A stretch of 64,000 nt of DNA from Strongylocentrotus purpuratus (GCF_000002235.5 NW_022145615.1:31965094-32029093); one strand, 5' to 3'. Shown: positions 49,220-62,224, counted from the first letter of the stretch. Program-made: numbers and translations. Notes: a model not told the origin generated them from the sequence alone.

Positions 49220-50882
49220 CTAAAAGGAACAGGTAAAAATCAATGAAAAAATTAATTAATCGATGGAGTTGTTAATGATTGCAAGGTATGGATACAATAT
49301 CCGCTGTTTTAATTATGTCTCTTAAAAATTAAAACTCAAGAAAGAACAGAAATCTCCTTTACCCCCCCCCCCCCTTCAGTTACTATTTATGTGAATTTAC
49401 ATAAATAAAAGCACAGAACAGCAAGATATCAAAATAATAATTTTAAAGATAAAGTTGAGTTCTGGTCATGCGATTGTAAAAGAAACAGTGTGGAATTATC
49501 AAAATGATAAGAAATTTGGCTCAGTCTTGGTAAAAGTAACAAGCACTGTACACAGAAAAATGTGTATAGGACTACACGAACATATTAAGAATATGAAGGC
49601 ATTTGAAGAGCCCTGCTTTTCAGGGAACATTTTTTCTCTGATGTTCTTCCACACTTGCATAATAATAATAATATTCGGCTTATATAGAGCGCTTAATTTA
49701 ATTTAATTTAATTTAATTTTGGAATTGTGTATTAGTCTTGATCTAAGGACGAACGAACATGTATAACAATGAAAACGGTCTCAAATTATTGTTTTCACCT
49801 CTTCCCAGAACTTAATATTCTCTTTAAGAGAGAGAAAAATAGAAATGAAACATTAAATTTGATGTCGCATTATGTGCATTTATATGTCTCAACAACAAAG
49901 AAGAGAGAGAGAGAGGGAGAGGGAGAGAGAGAGAGAGGGGGAGAGAGAGAGAGGAAAGAGAGGAAAGAGAGAGAGAGAGAGAGAGAGAAAACCCAACCCA
50001 AACATAACATAACATAACATGAGCCTAAAGAGGGCGACATGCAAATGTCTTGTTGATCTCGATGAATTATCCGGTAAGTGTTTGAAACTTCTAATTGTGG
50101 CTAGATATTATATGGAGCTGATTCGAATTTAAAAGAAATACAAAATATACATCCTGAGGTCAGGCGCGTACGCAGGAATTTTTCGAAGAGTTTTTTTTTA
50201 AATTTGAAAATAGCGCCGAAAATTTCGCAACGAATCAGCCAGCCGCTAAAAAAAAGGGGCGGGTGGAGCACATTTTTTAAAATTTTGTATTGGTCCAGGG
50301 TTTGACGAAATTTTTTATGTGTAGATTATTTTAGGGTGGTGATTAGAAATTACGGAGCTGACTTTGAGGGGAAAAGGGATTTATGTACACAACAACTAAG
50401 AATGATATCAGAGTATATTGACGGCAGATATACACAGACTATAAACACAATAATAACAGGTTATGAAAAGGAAACATTTAAAACAATTAAAACAGGACAA
50501 CATATTTGACTTACACTGAGAACCTACTCTTTTAGTTTCAGTGAGAGCCGATGTGAACAGAAAATAGCACGACATCAGTCTTCAGTCTTCCTCTCCTTGG
50601 TGTTGAAGTTCTCCTTCTACTTCTTCTACTTCAGATCTTCTTTTTCTTTCCTTTTCTTTGCAAAGTTTATGGACTTACCGCTCTTTAAATGACACAGTTG
50701 TGGTTTTAAAAGATTATTTAAAGTTAACAGCAGAAGAAAAAAATCATACCTTTAGCATTTGTTTGAAGAGAAACTCCGCAAAGATTCATGCCCACCTTTG
50801 GTCCGGCTCCTCCATGAAACTCTCCATACCTCATCTTGTAATGAGAGAGAGAGAGAAAGAGAGGGGAGGGGAGAGGGAGAGG

Positions 50883-50914
<32 letters not shown>

Positions 50915-53900
50915 GAGGAGTGGTAAGGGTGTAGGATACAGTCGTGGTTAGAAGTGAAATGTGAGGAGCATTTGAAAAATAGTTTTGTTATACATACGAT
51001 CCAACCTTCAATTTTAATTACATTGCAAAACCGTCACATAAAGTCTGATGACAACATGATCTTATAGGTTAGTGGCGTGGCAGAACATACTTCACTGGCA
51101 ACAAAAAACAAAAATCACACACACAAAAGAGAAACGATGGGGCACAAGGTAAATAAGGAGATCCCTCTCAACCACATTTTTTGTTTAACTTAGGACACCG
51201 ATGCCTCCTCCCCTTGGTACCCCTTATGCTACACCAATGCTTTTAAAATGTAACTCACCTTTGTATCAGGTGGAACCAACGTAACATAGCCAGCGTCTCT
51301 GCCCGTGTCTACTGCAGTGTACACCTCCCAATCACATGGTAAGTGAGGACCTGTTAACCTGGCAAACACAATCGGAATGAAATTAAGATTCTTCAGTCAT
51401 TAAAAAGAATGTTCAATGATCAGGAGTAACATGTCCATTTCCCAAGAAGAACATTCGGTAGATTTTAATTAGGCGAAGATTTTCATTGTGTCCTACGGAC
51501 CTTGAACATAAAATGGAATATCCATTAAACTTCCCCTCCGCTTCCGGCGCCTTTATTTATCAACATATCTAATCTCATTCCATAGGATGGTTTTATTTCT
51601 AGATGTAAAATGTTCTTGGACGCCATATTATAGTCCATTTCAGAGATGCATGCAGCACTTCATAATGGCTAGAAACATGTACTGGATTGTGTTTAAATGC
51701 AAATTAAATTTCAGGAATACACCTCTGTAACGAGAAGCTATACATACCTCAACGAAAGCTGTCCAGGTGAACCGAATGCCGAAGAAGCTGTCCCAAGGGC
51801 CTTCAGTGCGGTCTCTTTGGTGAGCTGCAACAAGGAAAGGTCAACGGTTGACAGTTGATCGTGGATCACACAAGCATCGGCAAAGGGACACATGGCTTCA
51901 AACCCGACGGGTTCAGTCTGATCCCTCATCTGGTATGGGTGTATCCCAAGGAAAATCAGCTTGGTCCAGACAGGCAGGGCCAGGGCTAGCGTGTGAAGCA
52001 ACGTGTCGTGTAACGAATTGATATGGAAGACGAGGTGTTCAAGAGATGGGAGGCTGGCGATCGCTTCGACCATCTTGCCAACATTCTCCTTGATACCAGC
52101 GTCCATACCTACGACAAGAAGCCGAAGATTGTTTCTTTCGCGGAGGGACTCGCTCAAGTCCCCAATGATGTCATCGTTGACAGAGAACGGTACTTGACAT
52201 GACACTAGGTTTGGCAAACTGTTGAAGAAAGGGCGAAGACCTCTGGCGCATTGCAGGAAGAATCCATGAAGCTGGAGGTGGCGAACATTCGGCATGTTTG
52301 GACATCCTCCTAGATTTAGTGTCCGGAATGGCAGATTGACAAGAGAGAGCGATGTTAAACTCTGAAATGATGAAAGGAAGGAGAGGGTGGTACGTTCTGA
52401 ATTCTGAAGGCTATTCGTAATCACGAAGTGATTCGGTAAGGTATTCGTGAAGTCCATGGAAGAACAATTCACTTCCAGTTCAGTCACCACATGTTTTACA
52501 AGCACCTCGGTAGAAATCTGTCTGGTGCACTGTCGGAAAGGTTCACAGGAGGTCATTTTCAAAGACTTGACATTCGGAAAATACAGCAGGATTTGCATAA
52601 GGTCTTCCTCATTCTTGCAGGTATTTCTTAGGGTGGCACATTCAACGGAGTCATTAATTGCTGACATTGGGACGCCCGCAGTCGTCCTGACAGGTCCATA
52701 GGATACACCAGTATCGAGTCTGAGTTCCTTCAGTGATGGCGCATGTGATGCAATAAAGGTCATCAGATCATTGGAGGAGAGCGGATTAGCGACATGTTTT
52801 AGGGTTAAGCCTAAACATCCCAACTGTGTCATCTTCTTTACTTTGTCTTGTAGTTCTAGATGAACTTCTTTGTCGCCAACGCTCACGTTGAATTCTTCGA
52901 GGTTTGGACAAGTGTGGGAAATCTTGTTGAACAAGGCGCTCATAGACTGATCCCCGCATGTTAAGCTGGTGATGGTTAGTCGTTTCAGGAATACGAGGGA
53001 TCTATTCTGCCTTTCCATCTGTGACCAGATTCCAACCAATGCCTTGTCAATTGTCAGGTCTTCAACATTCGGGAATCGATCACATGTAAATGCTAGATAT
53101 TCAGCAAGTGAATCCATGGAATGGCTTTGTAGTGTCAAATTTCGAATGGTTGGATAGACACATGATTCTGGTGCTTTGTCCAGCTTGCTGATGTTGGTTG
53201 ATCCTTTGACTGACACGGACAATCTACACAGATGGTTGAACGATTGCAGACATTCCAAGAATCGCAGATATGATTCTTCTTTGAGATTTGATACATCAAG
53301 CTTAAGTCCAGTAAGAGAAGTTGCGTTCTTGTAGGACATGAAGTCAAAGAAGATGTGAAGGTCTTTCTCTTTAGAGATGGAAAGGTCACAATCCTCCATC
53401 GGCAAAGACTTCCCGGAGGACAACATATACTTGTATGCCACAGAAATGTGCGGTTCATGTTGATACGGTGATACGAACACGTCCAAGCTACTAGACTTTA
53501 AGAACCTCCTCAGATTGGTATTCAGTTGACCATCACTCTTACTCTCCAAGTTGCAAAGAAAAGCAATCTCCAATGCGTTGTTATTAGTGTCCCACAAGTA
53601 TACCCACTTTTCTTGTAGAGCAGCCAAATGATCAAGAATCAAACGAGCAGAATGTGTTCCCTCCCCACAGCCAAAAAGGAGAACATTCTTATACTCGAGC
53701 AGTTGCGTGCGGCTACATATTTTCCGAAGATAATTACTGAATGTTGTTCCATTTGTTTTGGCTAGGTGTGCTAAGTAAATACCTGCACAGTACTCCTGGC
53801 TAAGTTTGTGAAAGAACGATACGGCATGAGATGATGTGACAGTTCTCTGTCTGACTTTGTTCTTCAGTTGGATTTGCCTGCGATGCTTGGAAAGAATACC

Positions 53901-56900
53901 AACCTTGCAAGCCATTTCTTCTACATCTTGACTATACGACTTTTCCTCTCCTTCTCCTTCGGCGAATATGAAATCCGATGAATCAAACAACAATTTCTTG
54001 TCAGGACTGAAAAGACCGTCAAGACCTACTCTCCCTAGATGTAGGAGTAATTTGGTTAATGCCTCTTCACTCTCCTCGTGGGATCGTGCATAGTTTGATT
54101 TCGTACTGTACTGGCCCCATAGATAACTCGTGAAATACCTGAAGAGATCACTTAAGGTATTAAACTCATCAAGATCATCAACAGTGGTTTGGACTTCATT
54201 GGTCAACTCGCAAAGCATCGCTGTAAATAACGGTATTCCTGACAGAAACCCAGATACCACGGGATGCTCACAAATATACTTCAACACGTGCTCTTCCTTA
54301 TCATCCTGCCCCTTGAAAAAGAACTTGACATACTTGTCTATTTCTTCCTTCTGAAACCCTTCTATTTCAATCCTGGTGTAAGTACGAATAAAGCCTTTAA
54401 AGTCCACTACTCGCCATGGTCTGGTCGTAACAAGGATCTGAGTTTCGCGTAGCTCTTCGTTCCGCAGGACACGGCCAATGTAACCAGAAGCTTTCTTATC
54501 GTTAATGCTCAGCTTGGCTTCGTCGTATCCTTCTAGGACCACCTTTGTAGCTTCAGGATTCGTCTTAATGTAGTGATCAATCTGCCTAGCTGTGATTGTA
54601 CTGTCCGATGCCAGGAGACATTCTCGGACAGCAGTCCCGATAGTCCATTCGGGTTTCCACTCCCTGAAAGGGATGGCGATGAACAATGGGATGTCTTTCA
54701 ACGGTGAGGAATCGGCTTGTGTTGCCCAGTCGTAGGCCAGTTTAGCAATCAGAGTCGTCTTGCCCATTCCTGCTTCACCCTCTAAGAGCAATCTCATTGG
54801 TTGCCTGCTTTCGGACTGACTATTACCAGCCAAAGAGAATATGCCATCATGAGAGTCCTGGAGGGGCCGAAGTGTCTTTGGTCCGTTCACTATGATGCTG
54901 GAATCCTGAAGGACAAGGGACAGCCGGACGTAGAACTTCTGGAGGTCAATGTACGATTCATCATCCCAAGGAATGAACTTGATCTTGCACATGTCCGACA
55001 GGTAGAACTGGATCAGTTCCTTTCTCAGCTGCTCGATATCCAAGTCAAGTGAGTGCGACGGGACTACTCCTGTTGAAATGGAATTAGCACTATTAAAACA
55101 TTTAGAAAATAGGCCTACAGATGCAGGGCAAACGTCCCAACTCCCGCCCCCCCCCCCACAGTGTTATCTAGGGTACGCATATGCGTGTTCCCGGCGACCC
55201 CCCCCCCCCCCACCCTTTCAGCAAAAATCCGGTGTGTAAAGTCAATACGGGTCGACCTTTTTCTTTTGTTATACGAGCCTTTTTCAGCACCCCCCCCCCC
55301 CCCCTTTCAGCAAAAGTCCGGTGTGTAAAGTCAATACGGGTAGACCTTTTTCTTTTGTTACGAGCTGGAGAGTTTGGGAACACGCATGGTATCCCTCTGT
55401 CCACGGAGTGGGGGGAGGGGGGGGGTCCCAACTAAGCTTGTCACCAAAAGATAGGATGTAGTAGTACTGAGTTTACGGAAATTCTCCTCACAAGGTTTCA
55501 ACAATGTCTTTAATGACGATTTCAATCCAGCTTTCAATTCAGTAACATTATCGACAAATTTGGTCCAACAGCCCCCCCCCCCTTCCTTTACTTGGCTACA
55601 CCAAGAATCTAAAAGAGATAAAAAAAAGTGTCTAAAAACTGGATAAAGTTGACATTCCATTGGTTTACTTTCTTGTTTCCCGATGTTACCAATTTAAACT
55701 TGTTAATGCTATATCCAAAATGTACATCATAATAACTATTTTGATGTGTAGTTATTGCCTTCCTTTAGAAATGCTTTCTTGCCGATGTCCTATCATCAAA
55801 TCGATTATATTATTGATAAATAACATCGATTTAGTATAATATCTCACCATCAATTATGGATTCTGCTACTTCTTTCAACCGTGTATCAAGCAGGGCTTGT
55901 ACCAGAACCTCTCGCTGCTCCTCCCCGCCTGAATTGATCTGTTTCCATTGATGCAGCATGTCGTATATCGCCCTCTGTGGTGACTCATGTTTATTGTCGT
56001 CACGAAAGCATTGAAGCTGCACACCTGTGAATCCAAGACGCAGGCCCAACTCTTCCCAGTGGTGTCGGGGGATCTTCTGCGAGATCACATGGAGCTCCAG
56101 ATCTGAGAAAGTGCCTGGTGAAGTCCCATCGCTGAAAGGGGAGAAACGAGGAAATTAAAAATAGTTTTAAAAAATACTGATAGGCCTATCTTATTCAAAT
56201 TCATGTACATTGTACTGTAGGAAATTTACTTATAGTTCTACAATTACATGTATTACAACTTTAAATGTATTTGTTTGTTTCATTTGTCTTAAAATTGAGA
56301 TTCGGAGGTAATTACATTTTTTTAGTAGAGAACTCGAAAATGTGTGTAGGCCTACTTATTTATTGAATATAGGAGAAAGTGTTGCCTGTTATGCATTAGA
56401 AATTTAAGCTTAGCTTTTGGACTTATACAAGTAAAAAAATCCGAAGCGTATCCAGGCAAAATAATTATAGTTACTACCTGCAAAAGTACTACACACCTCA
56501 AAAATAACAAAATTGCAATTAAAGGAATTACTCCTTGCATGAAATGAAGCTAATCACTCCTTCTACCTTGCAACGAATAACCGATTAGGGATAGTAATAA
56601 GACCGTTGGTGATTCAACCAATATACATTGTTGCCAATAAAGTTGAAATTATAATATTTTAAACTCTTTTCATGAAGTAGTTGTGAGAATATGATTTAAT
56701 TGCACAGATAAAGTTTATATCTGCTCAGAACTTTACTGATCATTATGAATAAAGAGTAAAAGAGATTGATCGATACAATTCTTAGACTAATCTTTGTCTA
56801 TCAACAATAAATCATTATACTGCAACAATTATTTTCATGAAAAGAGGAAAGAAAAATTTAAACGTTACAGTCAACAGTGTATTGCATCTGATAAATCATA

Positions 56901-58326
56901 AATATCTCTAAGACATCTGACAATTACTGTGTACATTAATCCGGCATCCAAATCCAGATTATTGGCCTAACCTTGTTTTAGAGTTTATAGTTTTTTGTCA
57001 ATGGATTATGATTGCCTAAACCTTCCATTTCAAAATGGCCACCAAAGTACAAGATTTATCTCTTAATATGCACACTAAATATATAATAAGGATTTTCTAC
57101 CATTTTGGGCAACCAAATGTCTGCATCGCTTTAGGACCATCACTAAAAAAAATGTTTCTTGATGCTGCATGACTAAAGATGACAAGCTAATTTGCATATT
57201 TTGGAATAGCGCCCTCTATGAAAATATGTATTTACACAAAAATATGTGTGCCAGCTAAATGCCAATTTCTTATTTCTACCAACTTCTACGTCACATACAT
57301 ACTACACTGTTGGTCATAATGGTGGAATATTTATTTTTACCCCAATTTATTGAATGATTTTGACAATGATTTATTCCTAATACTAGATCTAAATAATTAC
57401 ATTCTCAGATTTTATTGAATGGCGGTTGGGGAGAGTTTGTTTTGCTTGACTGCTAAAGCATGTGTGTGCTACTATGCTTATCAACTAGGGGACCTACGTC
57501 CTTAAGACATAACTGACAGTAATGGGGATTAATGCCTCATAAAAGGGCACTAATATAGCACATCGACACGGTTTTGATCCTGGGGGCTCACAGTAAAGAG
57601 GCCATTGCTTAGCCTATGAATCATGACTGTAAGCAGCGGGCGCTAGGGTACTCGACGCCCCCACAAAAAAAAAAGAAAAAAAAGAAAATGCAACAATTTT
57701 TCAATAATTCATTGCATTTCATTGCGAACTCCAACATGAAAAAAATCTTCTACGTGGGCATGCTTTGAACCATAATGCGTGGCCCTACAGAGGAATTGTT
57801 CCTGTTGGGGACTGGGGGAACATGCAATGTTTTTTGTGGGGGCGTCGACGTACCCTAGCATTGGCTTAGCAATGGCCTCGTTATTGTAAACCCCCAGGAT
57901 CTAAACCGTGTCGATGTGCTATATTGGCATAGTACACATGCTTTAGCAGTCACGCAAAACAAACACTCCCCAATTGTCATTCAATAAAATCTGAGAATGT
58001 AATTATCTAGATCTATTAGGAATAAATCATTGTCAAAATCATTCAATAAATTGGGGTAAAAATAATTATTCCACCATTATGACCAACAGTGTATAATGCT
58101 ATTATGCTTTGTATCTAACAATTACAAATGTGCTGCATTTATCTTCCATATTTTTTGGTAATGTATAACCATGTCAAGAAACAAAAAGGCCTATACAACT
58201 TCATTTTTATCATTAGTACGGTGAAACTATTATACCCCATATTGACGCATTGCTACATAATTGCTAGTCTTACCATGATGGCGGGGAGACGTCAGAACTC
58301 GTTTCGTCTGGTTTATGCGTTGCCAT
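49101..58326 (-). CDS. Death-NACHT-LRR receptor gene (NLR family), six coding exons
   Basis: Spliced model: 58326-58274, 56131-55848, 55069-51748, 51358-51259, 50834-50750, 49219-49101; 3960 nt plus stop, 1320 residues, all phases matching. NLRs are cytosolic sensors in which the NACHT ATPase drives oligomerisation, the LRRs sense or restrain, and the N-terminal Death domain recruits partners. Here: Death domain (about 30-110), Walker A GEAGMGKTT (about 210-218), Walker B-like VVLEGYDE (about 289-296), sensor-1 region ILVTTRPWR (about 324-332), leucine-rich repeats (about 690-1200), and a 100-residue tail without a recognised domain. Sea urchins hold hundreds of such genes, usually with most of the protein in one large exon, as here. 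The Walker B first acidic residue is Glu, not the usual Asp. No breaks were seen, so it is likely functional. Orthology to a named vertebrate NLR cannot be claimed. Confidence 0.9.
49443..49820 (+). mobile_element. Interspersed repeat, GTTGAGTTCTGGTCATGCGA family
   Basis: Starts TTTTAAAGATAAAGTTGAGT at 49440; matches 6690-7065 through GGCATTTGAAGAGCCCTGCT. It is interrupted by a SINE-tail module and a (TTTAA)n run at 49660-49720. Confidence 0.65.
49898..49990. repeat. GA microsatellite
   Basis: (GA)n with GGGA interruptions in NLR intron 5. A second GA tract lies at 50841-50905 next to exon 5. Confidence 0.9.
50750..50834 (-). CDS. NLR exon 5: C-terminal tail
   Basis: MRYGEFHGGAGPKVGMNLCG then VSLQTNAK. 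Acceptor CATTACAAG, donor AAAG|GTATGA. Glycine-rich, no domain recognised. A GA microsatellite lies directly upstream on the minus-strand side of the acceptor. Confidence 0.7.
51259..51358 (-). CDS. NLR exon 4: C-terminal tail
   Basis: LTGPHLPCDWEVYTAVDTGR then DAGYVTLVPPDTK. Phase fits exon 3 (two bases) and exon 5 (phase 0). Acceptor TTTGCCAG, donor AAG|GTGAGT. No known domain recognised. Confidence 0.75.
51748..55069 (-). CDS. NLR exon 3: NACHT ATPase and leucine-rich repeats
   Basis: A single 3322-nt exon (residues 113-1219). It opens VVPSHSLDLDIEQLRKEL. The NACHT core has LLLEGEAGMGKTTLIAKLAY (Walker A), VVLEGYDEAKLS (Walker B region, Glu in place of the first Asp) and ILVTTRPWRVV. A winged-helix and NACHT-associated segment follows with SFFHKLSQEYCAGIYLAHL, typical of NLRs (FHLSFQEYLAA). 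From about residue 690 irregular LRRs run to the end (for example LKELRLDTG, NLEEFNVSVG, SLTSLSLVNLPF). Acceptor TTTCAACAG, donor TTGAG|GTATGT. Confidence 0.95.
55140..55440. repeat. Poly-C-bearing tandem duplication in NLR intron 2
   Basis: CCGGTGTGTAAAGTCAATAC then GGGT.GACCTTTTTCTTTTG recurs about 102 bases apart (55229 and 55319). Each copy is preceded by a C run and CTTTCAGCAAAA. The outer GTGTTCCCGG/TGGGAACACGC near 55182 and 55375 hint at inverted ends. Confidence 0.7.
55848..56131 (-). CDS. NLR exon 2: Death domain
   Basis: Encodes residues 19-112. FSDLELHVISQKIPRHHWEE then LGLRLGFTGVQLQCFRDDNK and ending LKEVAESIID has the six-helix Death-domain pattern, including the W-EL-LGL core and the late L..ALL...L..VAE helices. 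Acceptor CCCTTTCAG, donor GATG|GTGAGA. Confidence 0.9.
57305..58091. mobile_element. TA-flanked palindromic MITE (Tc1/mariner-like)
   Basis: TA, then CACTGTTGGTCATAATGGTG at left, mirrored by CACCATTATGACCAACAGTG and TA at right. Arms of over 250 bases pair (TTTTATTGAATGGCG with TGTCATTCAATAAAA; GGTACTCGACGCCCCCACA with TGTGGGGGCGTCGACGTACC). 787 bp, in NLR intron 1. The TA target and CACTG ends suggest Tc1/mariner mobilisation. Confidence 0.9.
58274..58326 (-). CDS. NLR exon 1 (coding part)
   Basis: Encodes MATHKPDETSSDVSPPS plus two bases of the next codon (Cys). Donor ATG|GTAAGA. An in-frame Met with matching phase to the Death-domain exon makes this the best start. An acceptor-like TTTACAG at about 58394 suggests a further non-coding exon upstream. 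Confidence 0.75.
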
Positions 58327-58399
58327 TTTTATTGATCCATTTACTTCAGCAAAATGTAATGTTCCTATTCCTCATTTCCTCATTCCTTGCTCTGTAAAT

Positions 58400-59650
58400 A
58401 CATAATAATATGATTAGAATATAGATTGATAATTGATTTATTGATTTCTATATCATCTTTCCAGACAAAAATAATCAGACAGGCATTAATGTGGTATTTA
58501 CATTTGATTCATTTATATTTTGGTACATTTTTTTACAATTGATAATAATATATAACCGCTAAGTGCTAAAAATGTCGTACGACATCTTCTCCTGCGACTT
58601 TATTGCTCCGCGATAATTTCCTACACTGACCGAATTCTTAACTTCAACACTAAACCTAACCCTAGCCCTTACCCGAAAGCTAACCTAAAACCCATTTGCA
58701 ATCGTAGCCCTAACCCTATATACTTTTGACGATTTTAAAGTAAACCGGTAACGGTGTAACATTGTTGAAGGTTGATTAAAAAAAAACTGCGTAACTTTTG
58801 TATGAAATGTTAATTATTATTTTCCTTCTTTTGTACTTACCTTTAAAATGCAAAAAATCCTGAGAAAAAAACTCAAACCACAAAGACATTATGGCTTCAT
58901 TTTAAGGCGTAAATGTCTATAACCCCCTCTAACAATAAATTCCTCCTACCAATTTTTGAATTTTCCCAATCGTTTTTTTATGAAAATAAGACATAAAAAA
59001 TAGGCTTTTAAAAATCTGTCAAAATTATTTGGAATGGTATGTAATGGGCCAATTCATTGCTTTGTGATGATTTGCATCCACCTAAAATTTAAATAAATTA
59101 TAATGAGATATTTGGGAGAATTTAGGAATCGATCAGATCAGTTTTTCCCAATTGTTATCATTAATAATGTACTTCTTTCACTCAAACTTTCAGATTATCT
59201 TTAATTGTACATCTATCTTTGAATTTACTACCTTAGCACCATTTTCTCTCATCTGAACAATGTTACCAAGTCCCTTTAAAGCCAGGAGCTATTGCCCACC
59301 GAGCAAAATTGTATAATGTTGGAGCACCACGAAAAGTCATTCTAACTTTAAGGGTGTAAACTGAAAACAAAATGTAGTGTTAGAGTACTTTTTAATCTCA
59401 ACAGACGAATGAATAGTAAACCATATCGTTAGAGTTACGCCTCATGAGCATTTTGCTACATTTCTTTAAAATAAAACTGAAAAGCACACAACGAAGAACA
59501 TCACCCATGCATGCAAGGCGAGGCATTAGGAATAACCGAAGCAAACTGTCAATGAATACCAAATGCCATTCTACAAGAGCATAAATATTTTTAAAATCAT
59601 CTATATAGTAAGCAGTTTGAATTGTATATAAATCGATAAAGCATAATATT
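58400..59650. other. Gene-free intergenic stretch
   Basis: No coding feature. CCTAACCCTAGCCC-type runs at 58664-58720 are degenerate and not telomeric. Confidence 0.4.
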
Positions 59651-59687
59651 CATAAAGTTGCAGTCAGTGCTAACATTTGGTCTTACC

Positions 59688-59730
59688 TTAGACGGTCCAG
59701 TTGACAATAATCATATAGTCATTATACGAC
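59688..59730 (-). other. Possible 5' non-coding exon of the NLR
   Basis: The minus strand has a strong donor, CTAAG|GTAAGACC, at 59687. The upstream extent is unknown. It would splice to about 58393 ahead of exon 1. Transcript data are needed to decide. Confidence 0.25.
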
Positions 59731-59952
59731 ACTATCACTGCTCACAAAGTAATGTTTATTGCCGTGTGTATGTTCCTGTACGTGCCACAGAGCAAACGGC
59801 ACAGCACGTCTCTTGGACAAACTTACAAACGATCAAAGTTCACACTTAAGTCAATGAGCCTGCATTAAATAGGACCGTATACATTAATAGTGGCGGATCC
59901 ATGATTATTTGATCAGGGACAGGGCACTAGACGGTGTCCTTCCACCCCCACC

Positions 59953-60074
59953 CAGTGGCGGATCCAGAGGGGGGGCTCCCTACCCCCCCCCCCCCCCCCC
60001 CGAGCGAATTTTCGGCCGGCGCAGTTTTCAAAATTTCGGGAGCAAAAACAAAAGGAATCCTGGATCCGCGCCTG
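59953..60074. mobile_element. Short MITE with TIR CAGTGGCGGATCCAG
   Basis: CAGTGGCGGATCCAG at left is mirrored by CTGGATCCGCGCCTG at right; 122 bp including a poly-C run. A solitary GTGGCGGATCC also occurs at 59890. Confidence 0.7.
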
Positions 60075-62224
60075 CCCCCACCCCCTGGTATAAGACAAAG
60101 AAGAAGGAAAAAAAGTGTATTCTAATACTGTCTTGTTCCGTACGTTTTTAGCGTGCACAAGCGTGTTTTAAGTACAGATAATTATAATGCATATATTTTA
60201 GCCGGGGGAGGGGGCACTTGTCTCCAGTGCCTCTCAGGCCCCCTCTCATGCAACCAATAATCTGCAAACTGGACAAATTGGAGATTGTTTACATAACACG
60301 CTTTCGGTTTCATTGTAACCACTTCCTGCAAAAGATGAAGAACAATGTACACTGAGTAGAGCGGATTATTTATTTTATTTTTTTACGCGCGGAAATAATT
60401 TATCTCATTGCCAAGATGTGCAGTTCCGGAACAGTCTCCCAAAATAATATTTGATTTGGACAGATGATTTTGATCCTGCATAACATTGATTGATTAAATG
60501 ATTTAATTATTAGTCGCTTGGTTGATTTCTCACTACGTTGGTTGATTGATTAATATCAATCCAGTATTGATTCCGTATTATATCCTGGATAGACCCCGGA
60601 TACAAAAAATGCATCATAAAATAATTCCGGGATGTGAAGCTGCGAGTAGATATAGAGTAAATAACAAGTACATAATAATGTTTAATTCTTTTTTAAAGAT
60701 TGTGAAAGGGCGGTGAGAGAATAATTGCTTAAGGGAGAATCCATTAGTCATTATGGGTCACGGTTTTAATGAATGTCGGTGAATATGATTATTTTCAAAT
60801 TGGCAGGTAGAACTATAGATGGTCCGAAAAATAAGTTAATATGCGAAAGGGATTGTTCGAAATGTATATTGAGGTAAATTAAATTCATCTTTTAATAAAT
60901 TCTTTAAAAAAACGAGAAAGAAAGGACTACATATAATTCAGTTTTGACGTTCTTCGGAAACATGATTAGATTAAGATTTTAGGCAAAGTCATGGTAACAT
61001 GAATATGTAATTGAAAAAAATATTTTGAATCAGTATCTAGGCTAAACATTTTATAGAAAGTTCTTGTCGTTGTCTTGTCATGCTTGTAGATTCATCGTCG
61101 ATTCAATCCATCACTTGGCATAATTATAGTGGGTTCTAGAGCATATTTACTTATTTAATCATTAATTAATTTTTTTTAATATTAAAAAGAAAAAATGTAT
61201 TACGTGTCCAATCACTTATTTATTCATGTATTTCTTTTTTTTACCGGGCCTATTCATTCATTCATTCATTCATGTATTTTTCATTCAGTTATATATTTAC
61301 TTACTCACTTACTTTCTTATTTCACAAAAAAATAATCAATATGCCCCCCCCCCCCCTCCAAAAAAAAAAAAAAAAAAAAAGACAAAACACTAAATTCAAT
61401 TGCCATGGGAATATAGTGCAAGTTTTAGCGATATTCTAATTCAGAGACACAATGCGATTGCACATAAGGGACTGTATACAGCTACAGATCTATCATAAAG
61501 TCAGACAACATATTGAACTGGAAAAAAGAAATTAGTGGGCTGCCTCTATATAATAGTATGGTGGGTCCTCATGGGGAGGCTCCCATTAACGGGACGCCCC
61601 TCCCCCCTCCTCTTCCTTATTATAGTTGAGTGATCCATCTCTAAATCATTTTAAGATCAGAAAACATGATTTGTTTTTCTTTTCTTCACACATGCAAATT
61701 ATGATATACATTTAAAAACAATAATTTCTTTGGTGACGAGGAGGATAACTCAATTAAATTAAGTCGAATATAACCCTCTTAATCATCGCTTTGATTATTA
61801 TTAAAACGTGTAAGTTCTTTCTTTTAAAATTGATACCATATTTGTTATGATTTTGCAACCATGAATGAGCAGTAAATCAGAATAAGTGGCAGGGTCAAAT
61901 AATGTAAAAAGTTGCAAAATGACCCGGTAGTGATATATAAGCACTTGTATTGTTATGCAGAGCACTCTTCTTTCTTTGCCGTAAGAGATTGTAATTTTTG
62001 TGGTTCTATTTTTTCAAACTGATCATCAATGAATGACAAATTCTAAAGCATCTGAAATAAAAAATTTAGTCACTATGACACGTCAAGCTACTAGTACAAC
62101 TTTCTGAAGCATCATTATCTGTTGGAAACGCCAGGGTGTGCAATTTGAATGCAAAGTCGAATAAGAGCAGTGCATTTGCAACTTTTCACTTTTGGCCTTG
62201 TCTCTTATTTTGATATACTGTACA
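60075..62224. other. Gene-free intergenic stretch
   Basis: AT-rich. CATT tetranucleotides at 61255-61275 and a C run followed by an A run at 61345-61380. No exon, RNA gene or bounded element was recognised. Confidence 0.4.

Noticed and set aside
50582-50655. Alternative last NLR exon EKERKRRSEVEEVEGELQHQ with a stop.
   Set aside because: It is in phase, but the acceptor is poor and purine-rich; the exon at 49219-49101 has a far better acceptor and fits the same phase.
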